DNA of 64,000 nucleotides from Bacteroidaceae bacterium. Lineage in GTDB: Bacteria > Bacteroidota > Bacteroidia > Bacteroidales > Bacteroidaceae. A model generated the notes under the pieces. That model did not search any database, had not been told where the DNA came from, and worked only from the letters and a program-made list of their open reading frames with translations. The position numbers were made by a program, and so were the translations under genes. The first letter of the stretch is position 1, and the number at the start of each line of letters is the position of its first letter. Positions 28,921 through 39,232 of this stretch are shown piece after piece. The stretch spans positions 1-64,000 of the forward strand of contig JAFYQQ010000031.1 in NCBI GenBank assembly GCA_017559845.1. Direction: 5' to 3'.

Positions 28921-28945
28921 TATATATATTATATAGAGGCAATAT

Positions 28946-30847
28946 TTACTTCAACGCATCCAGATTCTGCTCGTTAAGCAACTGCTTTCCGGCAGCGGTG
29001 TACATATAGGCAATGCGGTCAGCGTAGGCCTTCTCAATCTTTCCACGCACCATCTTCATGGTACTGTTGATCATCTGGTTCTGCTCTGTAAAAGGCTCGG
29101 ACAAGACAGCAAAGCATGTGGGCAACCAACGTTCGGGGAACATTCCCTCAAAGTCTCCACCCTTCTTGTACTTGTTCATCTCGCCATCGAGAATCTGCAG
29201 GGCAGCCTTGCGTCCGTCTTCTGTCGACAGGTCAAGACCCTGAGCCTTAAGCGTGCGGGTCAGCTGGTCGCGGTTGGGCACAATCACTGCTGTGGTGTAG
29301 TTGGACTGATTGTTGTACAGCATCACCTGGTCAATATAAGGCGACTTCTCTACCAACGCTTCCTCAATGCCTTCGGGACTGTATTTCTCGCCGTCACTAC
29401 TGATAAGAAGGCTCTTGAAACGGCCTTTCACATAAAGGAGGCCTTCCTTGCTCATGTAGCCAAGGTCGCCGGTATAGAGATAGCCATCGCGAACGGTTTC
29501 GGCTGTAGACTCTGGATTCTTCCAGTATCCTGCCATCACGTTCTCGCCCTTCACCACGATTTCGCCCATCTCGCCAACAGGAAGTTCCTTGCCCTCACTG
29601 TCGCAAATCTTCAGTTCGATGGGCTTTACCAACTTACCACTGGAACCGAAACGATAAAGGCCGGGGCCATTGCTGGAGATGACTGGAGTGGCTTCACTGA
29701 GTCCGTAGCCCTGGAACATGGGCATGCCAATGCCAACATAGAACTTCTGCAAATCCTTGTCGAGCAGAGCACCACCACCGATGAAGAAGCGCAGTTCGCC
29801 GCCAAAATTTTCGCGTACCTTGGAGAAAATAATCTTATCAAAGAAGCTTACCAGGGGCTTTAGGAAGAAACGTACTCCCTTGAAATCGAGATTGCTATCG
29901 CCGTAATAGGCCTGGCGAACCTTCATTCCCCAATTGAAAAGTCGTACTGCCGTTGCACCCTTGGCACGGATGCCCTGCTCTATATTCTTCTTAAACGTCT
30001 TGGCAAGAGCCGGAACGCTGAGGATGAAGTGAGGACGTACTTCTCTGATATTCAGAGGAATGTTCTTAAGGGTTTCCAGTGGCGTGCGACCCACCTGGAC
30101 GGTTGCTGCCGTTGCACCGACAGACATCATGATATAGAATCCCACAACATGGGCAAAGCAGTGGTCCAAGGGCAGGATGATGAGTGTGCGCCAAGTCTCG
30201 TCAATATCCACCAAGGTCAAAGCCTGCTCCACATTGGCGGTATAGTTGCGATGGGTAAGCACCACGCCCTTGGGGTCGGCAGTGGTTCCACTGGTATAGG
30301 TGATGGTGGCATAGTCGTCGTTCTGGATAGAATGTGCCACCTGAAGGAATTCTTCTTCCGTGTGGGTACGCAAGAACTCATCGCCCAGCTTCAGCACTTC
30401 TTCAAGCGCCATTTCCTTTTCCTCGTATGCGGGCTGTTCATCGAACACAATTATCTTTTCCACCAAAGACAACTTTTCCTTGATGGCACGGATCTTCTTC
30501 AGCTGCGTACCGCTCACCATGACATACTTCACATCGCCATGAATCAGACGGAACAAGAGGTCATTGCTCTCTTCAAGTTTGATACTGAGGGGCACATTGA
30601 CTGCACCGGCATAGAACATGGAAAGTTCGCCAATCACCCACATGTTGCGACCTTCGCTCAAGAGCGCCATGGTGTCGCCTTTCTTCACACCAAGCGCCTG
30701 CAAGCCGGCACCAAAACGGTAGACCTGCTCCTTGATCTGGGCAGAGGTTGTGGGTTCAAACTTCTTGCCGGTCTTTTCCAGCAAGAATGTGTTATTGGGA
30801 TATTTGCTTACTGAAGCTTCAAATAAATCTACAAGTGTTTTCTTCAT
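28946..30847 (-). CDS. Long-chain acyl-CoA synthetase (AMP-forming)
   Basis: Activates fatty acids to acyl-CoA through an acyl-adenylate. The chosen start MKKTLVDLF (30847) gives 633 residues; the frame is open to 30916 but that would run into the GH92 gene. ANL motifs are visible: the P-loop TYTSGTTADPKGV (about 190-202), the A5 motif GYGLSEATPV and the A7/A8 region YTGDLGYMSKEGLLYVKGR. FadD-type enzymes of Bacteroidetes share the helical N-terminal part. It sits inside a glycosidase operon, 32 nt after GH92, an odd position for lipid metabolism. Confidence 0.93.
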   Translation of the reverse strand: MKKTLVDLFEASVSKYPNNTFLLEKTGKKFEPTTSAQIKEQVYRFGAGLQALGVKKGDTMALLSEGRNMWVIGELSMFYAGAVNVPLSIKLEESNDLLFRLIHGDVKYVMVSGTQLKKIRAIKEKLSLVEKIIVFDEQPAYEEKEMALEEVLKLGDEFLRTHTEEEFLQVAHSIQNDDYATITYTSGTTADPKGVVLTHRNYTANVEQALTLVDIDETWRTLIILPLDHCFAHVVGFYIMMSVGATAATVQVGRTPLETLKNIPLNIREVRPHFILSVPALAKTFKKNIEQGIRAKGATAVRLFNWGMKVRQAYYGDSNLDFKGVRFFLKPLVSFFDKIIFSKVRENFGGELRFFIGGGALLDKDLQKFYVGIGMPMFQGYGLSEATPVISSNGPGLYRFGSSGKLVKPIELKICDSEGKELPVGEMGEIVVKGENVMAGYWKNPESTAETVRDGYLYTGDLGYMSKEGLLYVKGRFKSLLISSDGEKYSPEGIEEALVEKSPYIDQVMLYNNQSNYTTAVIVPNRDQLTRTLKAQGLDLSTEDGRKAALQILDGEMNKYKKGGDFEGMFPERWLPTCFAVLSEPFTEQNQMINSTMKMVRGKIEKAYADRIAYMYTAAGKQLLNEQNLDALK

Positions 30848-30879
30848 CTTTTTACTTATTGGATGTTTATTTTCATTCT

Positions 30880-33249
30880 TTACTGAGGACATGCGGGCGC
30901 AACCTCCACTCCCCATTGTTCGTTGGGTTCTGCGCCCATCTGCAGTTCCAGTTTTCCGCCTTTATACAGTTCATCGCGGTAAAGCCAGCACTGGTCAAAG
31001 GGTTTGCCATTGAAGGTGGCAGACTGGACATAGTACTGTCCCGGTCCGTTGCCCTTGGTCTCTATGACAAACTTTCTGCCCGCATTCTGGTGTCCTTTAA
31101 GGTCTATTTCTATACGCTCAAACTGGGGACTGCCCAACTGATAGGTGGGACGCTGACACACACCACCCTGCACATCGAACAGGCCCATTGCGGCCAACAC
31201 ATACCATGAACCGAGCTGGCCCTGATCTTCGTCCTGCCCATATCCATAGCCATGTTCTCCTGTTACCCCATAGAACTCATCACAAATGAGACGTGTCCAT
31301 TTCTGTGTAAGCCAAGGCTTGCCGCTGAAGTTGAACAGCCAGCTGATATGCAGGCTGGGCTGGTTGCCGTGATTATAGGGGCTTGCCAAACCACTGAAGG
31401 CATTTACCACCTTTCCTCCGCCAAACACCAAGTCGCGTGCCACGGTAAAAATGGAATCGAGGCGGTGGTTAAACAAGTCCTTACCCACACGTCCGACAAG
31501 ACCTGAGGGATTCTGGGGTACAAAGAAGGTGTACTGCATGGAATTGCCTTCCTGGAATCCACGCCATGATTCCAAAGGATTGAAATTGTCAATGAACTGT
31601 CCCTCGGCATTACGGGGGTGTATCAGTTTCAGGCTGTCATTGAAGAGTTTTTCCCATCCACGGGACAACTCCATGAGACGTGCATAATCATCGTCCTTGC
31701 CCAACGCCTTTGCCCACTGGGCCACAGCATAAGCGCTGAAACTGTATTCCAACGTGTGGCTGGCACTGAATTGGGAGCCACCGGGATGGGTGCCATAAAA
31801 GACGCTGGTGTCAAAAGGCACGTAACCCAATTTGACAAACTGTCCGACATCGGTCTTTCCCGCACCTTCTATACGGTCTTGCCACTCCAACTCGTTCTTC
31901 AAAGATGCCTCATAGGCTTTTTCTATATCATAATTGCGTATTCCGCTCTGGTAGGCTCCCGCCATGGCAATACTTACCATATTTGTGCCCACTCCGGAAA
32001 CGTATTTGCTGCACGCAATACCGTCGCCCAACCAACCGGCATCCTGATAGACAAGCAGCTGGCTGCTGATAAAGTCGCTATAATATTCAGGATAAGCCAA
32101 CGCCCACAAGGGGGTGAGATTCCAATAGCCACCCCAGATGGCATCCGTATTGTAATGGTTGTGGACAGGCTTGCCATCCTTGTCAAGTGCAATCTGTCCC
32201 ACAGTACCGTCATTACAGGGATATGCACCATTCACATCGCTGGCCAATCCACGTCCCAAAAGGCAATGGTAAAGGCCGGTGTAGAACTTGACGCGGCTGT
32301 CCTGGGTTCCACCCTGAACCCTGATACGGCCCAGTTGTTCTCTCCACTTGTCCTGTGTCTGTTCTCGTGCTTCATCAAATGTGAGATTTTCTGCTTCTGT
32401 TTCCAGATTCAGACGTGCATTCTCAACGGAGGTGTATGAGAGACCTATCTTTGCCACAATCTGTTGGCCTTGTGATGTTTTGTAATTCAGCAACATCAAA
32501 GCACCAGGTCCCTGAATCATATTCCCTTCACGCCACACACTGTCCTGATAGGCCACACTTGTAGTTTCAAAAGGTGTGTCAAAACAAGCATAGAAATACA
32601 TAGGAACAGAAGCACCCTTCTGGTATTTCTTCACATACTCGGGTTCTGTAACCACATAACCCTGTACGGTTTGGGGGTCAATCACTTCTATCCTTGCATC
32701 GCGTACGGCACCACTTTCGCCTTGCCTGTTACCGATATTCAACAAGATATGGCTGTCTTCACTCGCGGGGAAGGTGTATCGCTGGTATCCGACACGGGCC
32801 GTGGCGGTGAGTTCTGCCCTAACACCATAATCTTGCAAAACCACGCTATAATAGCCTGCATCGGCTACTTCGTCCGTTTTTTGGAAAGAACTTCTCCAAC
32901 CTTCTTCAGGATTCTCAAGCAGTCCAGGCTTTGTCTTGGCCTCGCCGGTAATGGGCATCAATGCGACACCACCCACCTGGAACTCGTGCAGACAGGGGAA
33001 ACCGTCTATGCTGGTGTGTCCATCTTCGTATCCGACGGCTTCCCAACCGTCCTTGTTTCCGTAGGTTCCGTTGGTACTGGCTCCAAGTTTTGCCAGTCCA
33101 AATGGTTCAGAGGCTGGCGTATAGACAAACCAACGGCTGTGCACCGTACCCAAATTCGGATTCACATAATCCAAAACATCTTCCTTTTGCCGGTCGCATG
33201 ACATTGCCAACAAGCCCAACAACGGAAGAAACAGCGTTTTTAATCTCAT
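30880..33249 (-). CDS. GH92 alpha-mannosidase lipoprotein
   Basis: A 789-residue exo-acting, calcium-dependent alpha-mannosidase. The lipobox LLAMSC gives Cys18 as the anchor, so it is probably exposed in the periplasm or at the surface. Family motifs: FGLAKLGASTNG, GGYWNLTPLWALAYP, NPSGLVGRVG and the calcium/catalytic GYGYGQDEDQGQLGSW followed by LFDVQGG. GH92 trims alpha-1,2-, 1,3- or 1,4-mannose from N-glycans or fungal mannan. It follows the GH125 gene by 60 nt. Confidence 0.94.
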   Translation of the reverse strand: MRLKTLFLPLLGLLAMSCDRQKEDVLDYVNPNLGTVHSRWFVYTPASEPFGLAKLGASTNGTYGNKDGWEAVGYEDGHTSIDGFPCLHEFQVGGVALMPITGEAKTKPGLLENPEEGWRSSFQKTDEVADAGYYSVVLQDYGVRAELTATARVGYQRYTFPASEDSHILLNIGNRQGESGAVRDARIEVIDPQTVQGYVVTEPEYVKKYQKGASVPMYFYACFDTPFETTSVAYQDSVWREGNMIQGPGALMLLNYKTSQGQQIVAKIGLSYTSVENARLNLETEAENLTFDEAREQTQDKWREQLGRIRVQGGTQDSRVKFYTGLYHCLLGRGLASDVNGAYPCNDGTVGQIALDKDGKPVHNHYNTDAIWGGYWNLTPLWALAYPEYYSDFISSQLLVYQDAGWLGDGIACSKYVSGVGTNMVSIAMAGAYQSGIRNYDIEKAYEASLKNELEWQDRIEGAGKTDVGQFVKLGYVPFDTSVFYGTHPGGSQFSASHTLEYSFSAYAVAQWAKALGKDDDYARLMELSRGWEKLFNDSLKLIHPRNAEGQFIDNFNPLESWRGFQEGNSMQYTFFVPQNPSGLVGRVGKDLFNHRLDSIFTVARDLVFGGGKVVNAFSGLASPYNHGNQPSLHISWLFNFSGKPWLTQKWTRLICDEFYGVTGEHGYGYGQDEDQGQLGSWYVLAAMGLFDVQGGVCQRPTYQLGSPQFERIEIDLKGHQNAGRKFVIETKGNGPGQYYVQSATFNGKPFDQCWLYRDELYKGGKLELQMGAEPNEQWGVEVAPACPQ

Positions 33250-33277
33250 CCTGTTACTTTATAAAATTATAGTACAT

Positions 33278-33299
33278 AAAACCCCTCCCGAAGGAGGGG
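33278..33299 (-). terminator. Hairpin between the GH125 and GH92 genes
   Basis: CCCCTCC (33282-33288) pairs with GGAGGGG (33293-33299) around CGAA. Only four T follow on the minus strand, so partial read-through into GH92 is likely and the hairpin may set expression ratios. Confidence 0.55.
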
Positions 33300-33309
33300 C
33301 TTAGTGTCA

Positions 33310-34743
33310 TTATTCTGCATACATATCCACTACGAGTTCGCCAAACAGGGTGTTAGCCCAGGCAAACCACTTGCGGGTAAAGTCGGTTGCATCATCCTTG
33401 TTGAAAGACTCGTGCATGAAGCCGGTTCCACCGTCAGTCTTCAGAATCTGCTGTACGCACCATTCCTTCTCGGCGCGGTCATTGGTGGTGAACGCCTTCA
33501 TTACCAAACTCATTGGCCAAGGCTTGTTCAAACCACAGTGGGGACCTCCAATTCCTTCACCGGCCTTGCCACGGAAGAAATAGGGATTGTCTTCGCTCCA
33601 AACGAACTTACGGGTATTCTGATAGATGGGGTCATCTATTGCCACGTCTGTCAGATAAGGAAGGCAGAGCAAGCTGGGGGCGTTTGAGTCATCCATCAAC
33701 AGCGAGCTTCCATATCCATCCACCTCGAACGCATAAACCTTTCCGTACTTGGGATGTTCCACAACTGCATATTTCTGCAAAGCCTCTTCCACCTGTGTGG
33801 CCATACGACGGCAATCAGAAGCCAAACCGTATTCCTTATTCACATCGTTAAGGATGGTGGCAGCCTTGCGCAATACACTTACCGCAAAGAAGTTGCTGGG
33901 TACCAGATAGGGGAAAATACTACAGTCGTCTGAAGGACGGAACGCACTTGCAATCAATCCACAGGGCTTGCCGGGGTGGCCGTATCCTGAGTTGCTGCGT
34001 GTATCATGCATTGCCGCAGTCTTACGCTGGAAACGATAGTTTGTGATGGGGCCGTTCCAATTCTGCTGGTCCTGGAATACACGCAGGATTTCGCGAACAG
34101 CCTGGACCCACTTCTCGTCAAAGATAGTCGCATCGCCGGTCTTCTGCCAATATGCGTAGGCCAGACGGATGGGATAGCAGAGCGAATCAATTTCATACTT
34201 GCGCTCATGCAATTCCAACTTCATGGTAGTCTGGTCTGACTGCCACTCGCCGCCAGTAGGACCATTGTTGAATGCATTGGCATAGGGATCGATCAGAATA
34301 CACTTGATCTGACGGAGAATCACACCGCGTATGAGACGACGCAGAGGCTCGTCTTCCTTGATATAGCGCAAATAGGGCCATACCTGAGCGGCACTGTCTC
34401 TGAGCCACATGGCTTCAATGTCACCGGTGATGACAAAGGTGTCATCATCTCCGCTTTCATTGCTATAGAAAACAGTGGTATCCAATGTGTTGGGGAAACA
34501 GTTCTGGAACATCCAGAACAACTTGGGGTCGACTGCTGTCAGCTTTTCCTTGAGCGACTCAATCTGACGTTCCACGGCATCGCTGCGGAAAAGACGGTCT
34601 TTTACTTCCGGACGCAAATCCTTAATGGTGCTGCAAACAGCCTCTGTCTTTTTCTTTTCCTTGGCAGGAGCCTCTGCCCAAGGAGTACTTGCCTGCATGG
34701 CCATGGGAGCGGCCAAGAGCAAAGTCAATGCAAGTTTTTTCAT
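33310..34743 (-). CDS. GH125 exo-alpha-1,6-mannosidase
   Basis: A 477-residue (alpha/alpha)6-barrel enzyme (formerly DUF1237) that removes terminal alpha-1,6-mannose. A signal peptide ends near MQAS. The family signature VITGDIEAMWLRDSAAQVWP (about 105-124) includes the catalytic aspartate of WLRDS; GIGGPHCGLNKPWPMS and GTGFMHESFN are further conserved blocks, the latter near the catalytic glutamate. GH125 and GH92 side by side indicate breakdown of high-mannose N-glycans or yeast mannan. Confidence 0.93.
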   Translation of the reverse strand: MKKLALTLLLAAPMAMQASTPWAEAPAKEKKKTEAVCSTIKDLRPEVKDRLFRSDAVERQIESLKEKLTAVDPKLFWMFQNCFPNTLDTTVFYSNESGDDDTFVITGDIEAMWLRDSAAQVWPYLRYIKEDEPLRRLIRGVILRQIKCILIDPYANAFNNGPTGGEWQSDQTTMKLELHERKYEIDSLCYPIRLAYAYWQKTGDATIFDEKWVQAVREILRVFQDQQNWNGPITNYRFQRKTAAMHDTRSNSGYGHPGKPCGLIASAFRPSDDCSIFPYLVPSNFFAVSVLRKAATILNDVNKEYGLASDCRRMATQVEEALQKYAVVEHPKYGKVYAFEVDGYGSSLLMDDSNAPSLLCLPYLTDVAIDDPIYQNTRKFVWSEDNPYFFRGKAGEGIGGPHCGLNKPWPMSLVMKAFTTNDRAEKEWCVQQILKTDGGTGFMHESFNKDDATDFTRKWFAWANTLFGELVVDMYAE

Positions 34744-34801
34744 TTTTCTAATCTTAATTCGTTATGATATTTTTAACAATTTTATACAATTCTCCACAAA
34801 A

Positions 34802-34842
34802 ATAAAAAAAAAACTCCAATTTACAAAAAACTGGAGCTTTTT
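34802..34842 (-). terminator. Terminator of the dus gene
   Basis: CTCCA (34814-34818) pairs with TGGAG (34832-34836). Flanking A and T runs extend the stem to about 11 bp and leave a long T tract on the minus strand. Confidence 0.75.
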
Positions 34843-34878
34843 ACCTTATAATATCTGCAAATTATCTGTGTTCAAACA

Positions 34879-35820
34879 CTATTCTTCTTCTTTTAAGGCC
34901 GAAAAATCGTGTACAGCAGCCATGTAATTGCGGAACGAGCCACTCTTCATCAAATGTTTATAGACCTTCTTCCCAATCCATGTCTTCTGATATTCCCAAA
35001 ATGGCTTTATCTGTAAAAGCACCTGAGAATCACTCACATATTTTCCACGGCAAAACTGAAGCCATTCATCATGCATCCGCAGGACCGTATCGCGACGTTT
35101 CGCCCATGTCCATGCTGTGCCCGATGCATATTCGGCAGACAGTACAGGATTCGCCAACAAACCACGGCCCATCATGATTCCGGCCAAACGGGGGAAGTCC
35201 TTTTCCATGCGGGCAAGATCATCCAACGTCTGTAAGTCCCCATTATAGATCAGAGGGTGGCGACACGCTTCATAGAATGCCTTCCACATTTCCATATCCA
35301 CCTCTCCCTTGTATTGCTGGATACCGACACGCGGATGCAAGGTAATATGTTCCAAAGGCACATCATGCAGAATAGGCAGAATCTGACGCCACTCGTCGGA
35401 CTGTTTCCAACCCAAACGCATCTTGACAGAAAAGCGCAGCCCGGCCCTTGCCTTCATTCGGCAGGCTATCTCTCCCACCAATTCCGGTGAAGACAACATG
35501 GCTGAGCCTCTGGCCAACTTGGTCTGCATGGGTGCCGGACAACCCATATTCAAGTCTATCCGATGGTATCCCGTTTCCTGGATTACATCGCACAGCTTGT
35601 CAAACTCATCTGCATCAGAGGCGATAACCTGCGGAATCAGAGGTACGCCTCCGTTATGTTCCGGAAGGATATCCACAATATCCTTTTTCCGGACCACCCC
35701 TTTTTCCATCCGGATAAAAGGAGTATAATAATACGATACTCCACCCACATTACGGGCATGGATACTGCGGTATGCATGCTGGGTGTAACCCTGAAGCGGA
35801 GCAAAATGCAATGGTTTCAT
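34879..35820 (-). CDS. tRNA-dihydrouridine synthase
   Basis: A flavoenzyme that reduces uridine in the D-loop of tRNA. The 313-residue product has the FMN-barrel motifs APLQGYTQHAYR, the catalytic Cys in LNMGCPAPMQTK (about residue 94), KMRLGW, and IYNGDLQ and MMGRGLLANP for phosphate binding. C-terminal helical domain normal. Bacteroidetes carry short Dus enzymes close to DusC/DusB; which uridine is modified cannot be decided. Single gene between two terminators. Confidence 0.92.
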   Translation of the reverse strand: MKPLHFAPLQGYTQHAYRSIHARNVGGVSYYYTPFIRMEKGVVRKKDIVDILPEHNGGVPLIPQVIASDADEFDKLCDVIQETGYHRIDLNMGCPAPMQTKLARGSAMLSSPELVGEIACRMKARAGLRFSVKMRLGWKQSDEWRQILPILHDVPLEHITLHPRVGIQQYKGEVDMEMWKAFYEACRHPLIYNGDLQTLDDLARMEKDFPRLAGIMMGRGLLANPVLSAEYASGTAWTWAKRRDTVLRMHDEWLQFCRGKYVSDSQVLLQIKPFWEYQKTWIGKKVYKHLMKSGSFRNYMAAVHDFSALKEEE

Positions 35821-35830
35821 GCTATATAAT

Positions 35831-35878
35831 AATAAAAAAGGTAGCGCATAACCTCCTTTTGGGGAGACTATGCGCTAC
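35831..35878 (-). terminator. Terminator of groES-groEL
   Basis: A perfect 10-bp stem, GTAGCGCATA (35841-35850) and TATGCGCTAC (35869-35878), contains a nested CTCC/GGAG pair. On the minus strand it is followed by CTTTTTTATT. Confidence 0.9.
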
Positions 35879-35912
35879 ACTATACATTATCTTATATGAT
35901 GAACTGCATGGA

Positions 35913-37577
<1,665 letters not shown>

Positions 37578-37608
37578 TTATAGTTTTAATCCGTTTTTCA
37601 GATTCCGA

Positions 37609-37881
37609 TTAACCAAGAATGGCAACTACGTCGCTCTGGCGCATTACCAGGTACTTCTTGCCTTCAAATTCCAATTCTGTTCCGGCATATTTGCCATACA
37701 GAACCACATCACCTTCCTTGAGAATCATTTCCTCGTCCTTGGTGCCCTGGCCAACTGCCACGATGGTGCCCTGGAGAGGTTTCTCCTTTGCGGTATCAGG
37801 AATGATGATTCCACCTACTGTCTTTGTCTCTGCGGGTGCGGGCTCAATCAGCACGCGGTCCGCCAATGGTTTGATTGTCAT
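37609..37881 (-). CDS. groS: Co-chaperonin GroES
   Basis: A 90-residue lid of the GroEL chamber. It contains the mobile loop [18 protein letters not shown] and the roof loop VGQGTKDEE, and ends in the typical QSDVVAILG. First gene of the operon. Its upstream region contains no CIRCE element and no TAnnTTTG box, but has a different inverted repeat. Confidence 0.97.
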   Translation of the reverse strand: MTIKPLADRVLIEPAPAETKTVGGIIIPDTAKEKPLQGTIVAVGQGTKDEEMILKEGDVVLYGKYAGTELEFEGKKYLVMRQSDVVAILG

Positions 37882-37928
37882 GTTCGCTTATATTTTTTAA
37901 AATTAAATGTCTGACCTCTTCATTACGA

Positions 37929-37977
37929 ATGGCATGCCATAACGCACGCTACCGACAAAATGTCAGTCAGACTGACA
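37929..37977 (-). promoter_or_regulatory. Inverted repeats upstream of groES, candidate heat-shock control site
   Basis: TGTCAGTCAGACTGACA (37961-37977) is a perfect 17-bp palindrome with one central base. It is joined to a second repeat, GACAAAATGTC (37954-37964), and 13 bp further on lies the 12-bp palindrome ATGGCATGCCAT (37929-37940). The first palindrome ends 80 bp before the groES ATG. A role as operator or as an alternative-sigma promoter is inferred from position only. Confidence 0.5.
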
Positions 37978-37999
37978 CCTTTGCGACAACCACAAACCA

Positions 38000-38193
38000 G
38001 GGTGGTTCTAAAAATTATGTCGAGTTGATTTTCGTTCTATTTTCGAATGTGCTTTTGTAAGTTGAAGAGGGGACATAGCGGGCTATGTGACTGATGAGAC
38101 TTGACAAAATGACAACAAAAGAGACGAAAAGCAGCCGAAACTGAGAACGCCAGAACAGGTAAAAACTTAAACCCAGAATTTTTAGAACCACCC
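38000..38193 (+). repeat. Structured ~195-nt element, copy B
   Basis: The cleanest copy. Its ends, GGGTGGTTCTAAAAATT (38000-38016) and AATTTTTAGAACCACCC (38177-38193), form a perfect 17-bp inverted repeat. Inside: ACATAG-CGGG-CTATGT, then GTGACTGATGAGACTTG, GCCGAAAC, the small hairpin GCC-AGAACA-GGT and AAAAACTTAA. It lies between the groES control region and the promoter of the next operon (divergent genes). Confidence 0.9.
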
Positions 38194-38238
38194 GCCATTA
38201 TTTTCAGTCTTCAGCGACAATCTTCCATTTCTTTGTTG

Positions 38239-38300
38239 TACCTTTGCAATAGTAATAGCGAAGATAGGCTGCACTCGTTGAAAATAAAGCGGGCTTTATT
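38239..38300 (+). promoter_or_regulatory. Promoter and leader hairpin of the membrane protein-nuclease operon
   Basis: TACCTTTG (38239-38246) is the -7 box. The leader of about 85 nt contains the hairpin AATAAAG-CGGG-CTTTATT (38283-38300), a 7-bp stem with the same CGGG loop as the hairpin in the 195-nt element next door. Confidence 0.5.
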
Positions 38301-38338
38301 CACTCGTTTGCACTATCATTGCACAAAATAATCAATGG

Positions 38339-39232
38339 ATGAAACGCGTTTTAGCATACCTTTTTATCTTTTTCTATACGCTGTTGGCACTTGCGTTGTT
38401 CCCGACAACCCATACGCATATCCCATATCCCCAACTCATCTATCCCGCCACTGCATTGCTGTATGTACTGCTGGTCGCTCTGTCTGTACGCCTAATCGGA
38501 TGGCAGGAGAGCGTGGTTGGCATTCTAACCACCGCCATCTTTGTCGGACTCTTCTTCCCCTCGTCTGACACCTTTTTCCAACTGGACTGGATGGCACTCC
38601 ACGAGTTGGGTTCACAATGCATTGTCCCCTTCTTCATCGGACAATACAACCGTATCCGCTATGCCCCCTTCACACGCAGATACATGATTATGCTGCTGAT
38701 GGGCATCTTCTGCAGTTATACCCACGACGGCATCACAATTCCCTTATGTGCCGGATTCATCTGGATGTCCGTCCTCAACCATGACAAGTTTTTCCGCAGT
38801 GCCTGCTGGCCCATGGTCATCGGATTCATCATCGGCACCAGCATCAGCATTTGGAAAACCCACAACGGAGAGTCAGAAATGATGACTGACTACCTGGACA
38901 CGCTATCCGTACATACCACCAAGTCCATCGCCTTGCTGTGGGACACCAAGATTTTCCTATTTGCCATAGGCCTTTCTGCCTACCTTAGCATGAGGCGCTG
39001 GGGAAGGGAACTATTGGTACGTTGCCTAAAGGAACATCCTCTGCTGACCCATTGTGCCATATTCTCGCTCTGCACAATGCCTTTCGCACCACTCGGACTG
39101 GACAATGCCGTCAAAGGCGTATGCTTCTTCTGTATGTTCTGGACATTGATTTTGGGCAAATCCCTTATCAACAAATACATGCCCATTGTGAAAAAAACAG
39201 GAATTAACCTCCAAAACCCTAAAGCCAAATGA
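38339..39232 (+). CDS. Polytopic inner-membrane protein of unknown function
   Basis: A 297-residue protein with about seven or eight hydrophobic helices spread over its length, and short loops. A motif FCSYTHDGITIPLCAGFIW in the middle (about 121-139) resembles a segment of large Bacteroidetes membrane proteins such as DUF6056; this is a weak resemblance. The N-terminal MKRVLAYLFIFFYTLLAL is probably the first helix, not a cleaved signal. It overlaps the nuclease gene by 4 nt, so both are made together. Confidence 0.7.
   Translation: MKRVLAYLFIFFYTLLALALFPTTHTHIPYPQLIYPATALLYVLLVALSVRLIGWQESVVGILTTAIFVGLFFPSSDTFFQLDWMALHELGSQCIVPFFIGQYNRIRYAPFTRRYMIMLLMGIFCSYTHDGITIPLCAGFIWMSVLNHDKFFRSACWPMVIGFIIGTSISIWKTHNGESEMMTDYLDTLSVHTTKSIALLWDTKIFLFAIGLSAYLSMRRWGRELLVRCLKEHPLLTHCAIFSLCTMPFAPLGLDNAVKGVCFFCMFWTLILGKSLINKYMPIVKKTGINLQNPKAK

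Noticed and set aside
37882..37999. CIRCE operator upstream of groES
   Set aside because: No TTAGCACTC-N9-GAGTGCTAA or near match; only the different palindrome reported above.
38083..38142. Hammerhead-ribozyme-like core (CTGATGAG followed by CCGAAAC) in the 195-nt element
   Set aside because: Both words are invariant, but the stretch after CTGATGA does not pair with the stretch before GAAA in any of the three copies, and no helix III with a UH cleavage site forms. The likeness is probably chance.
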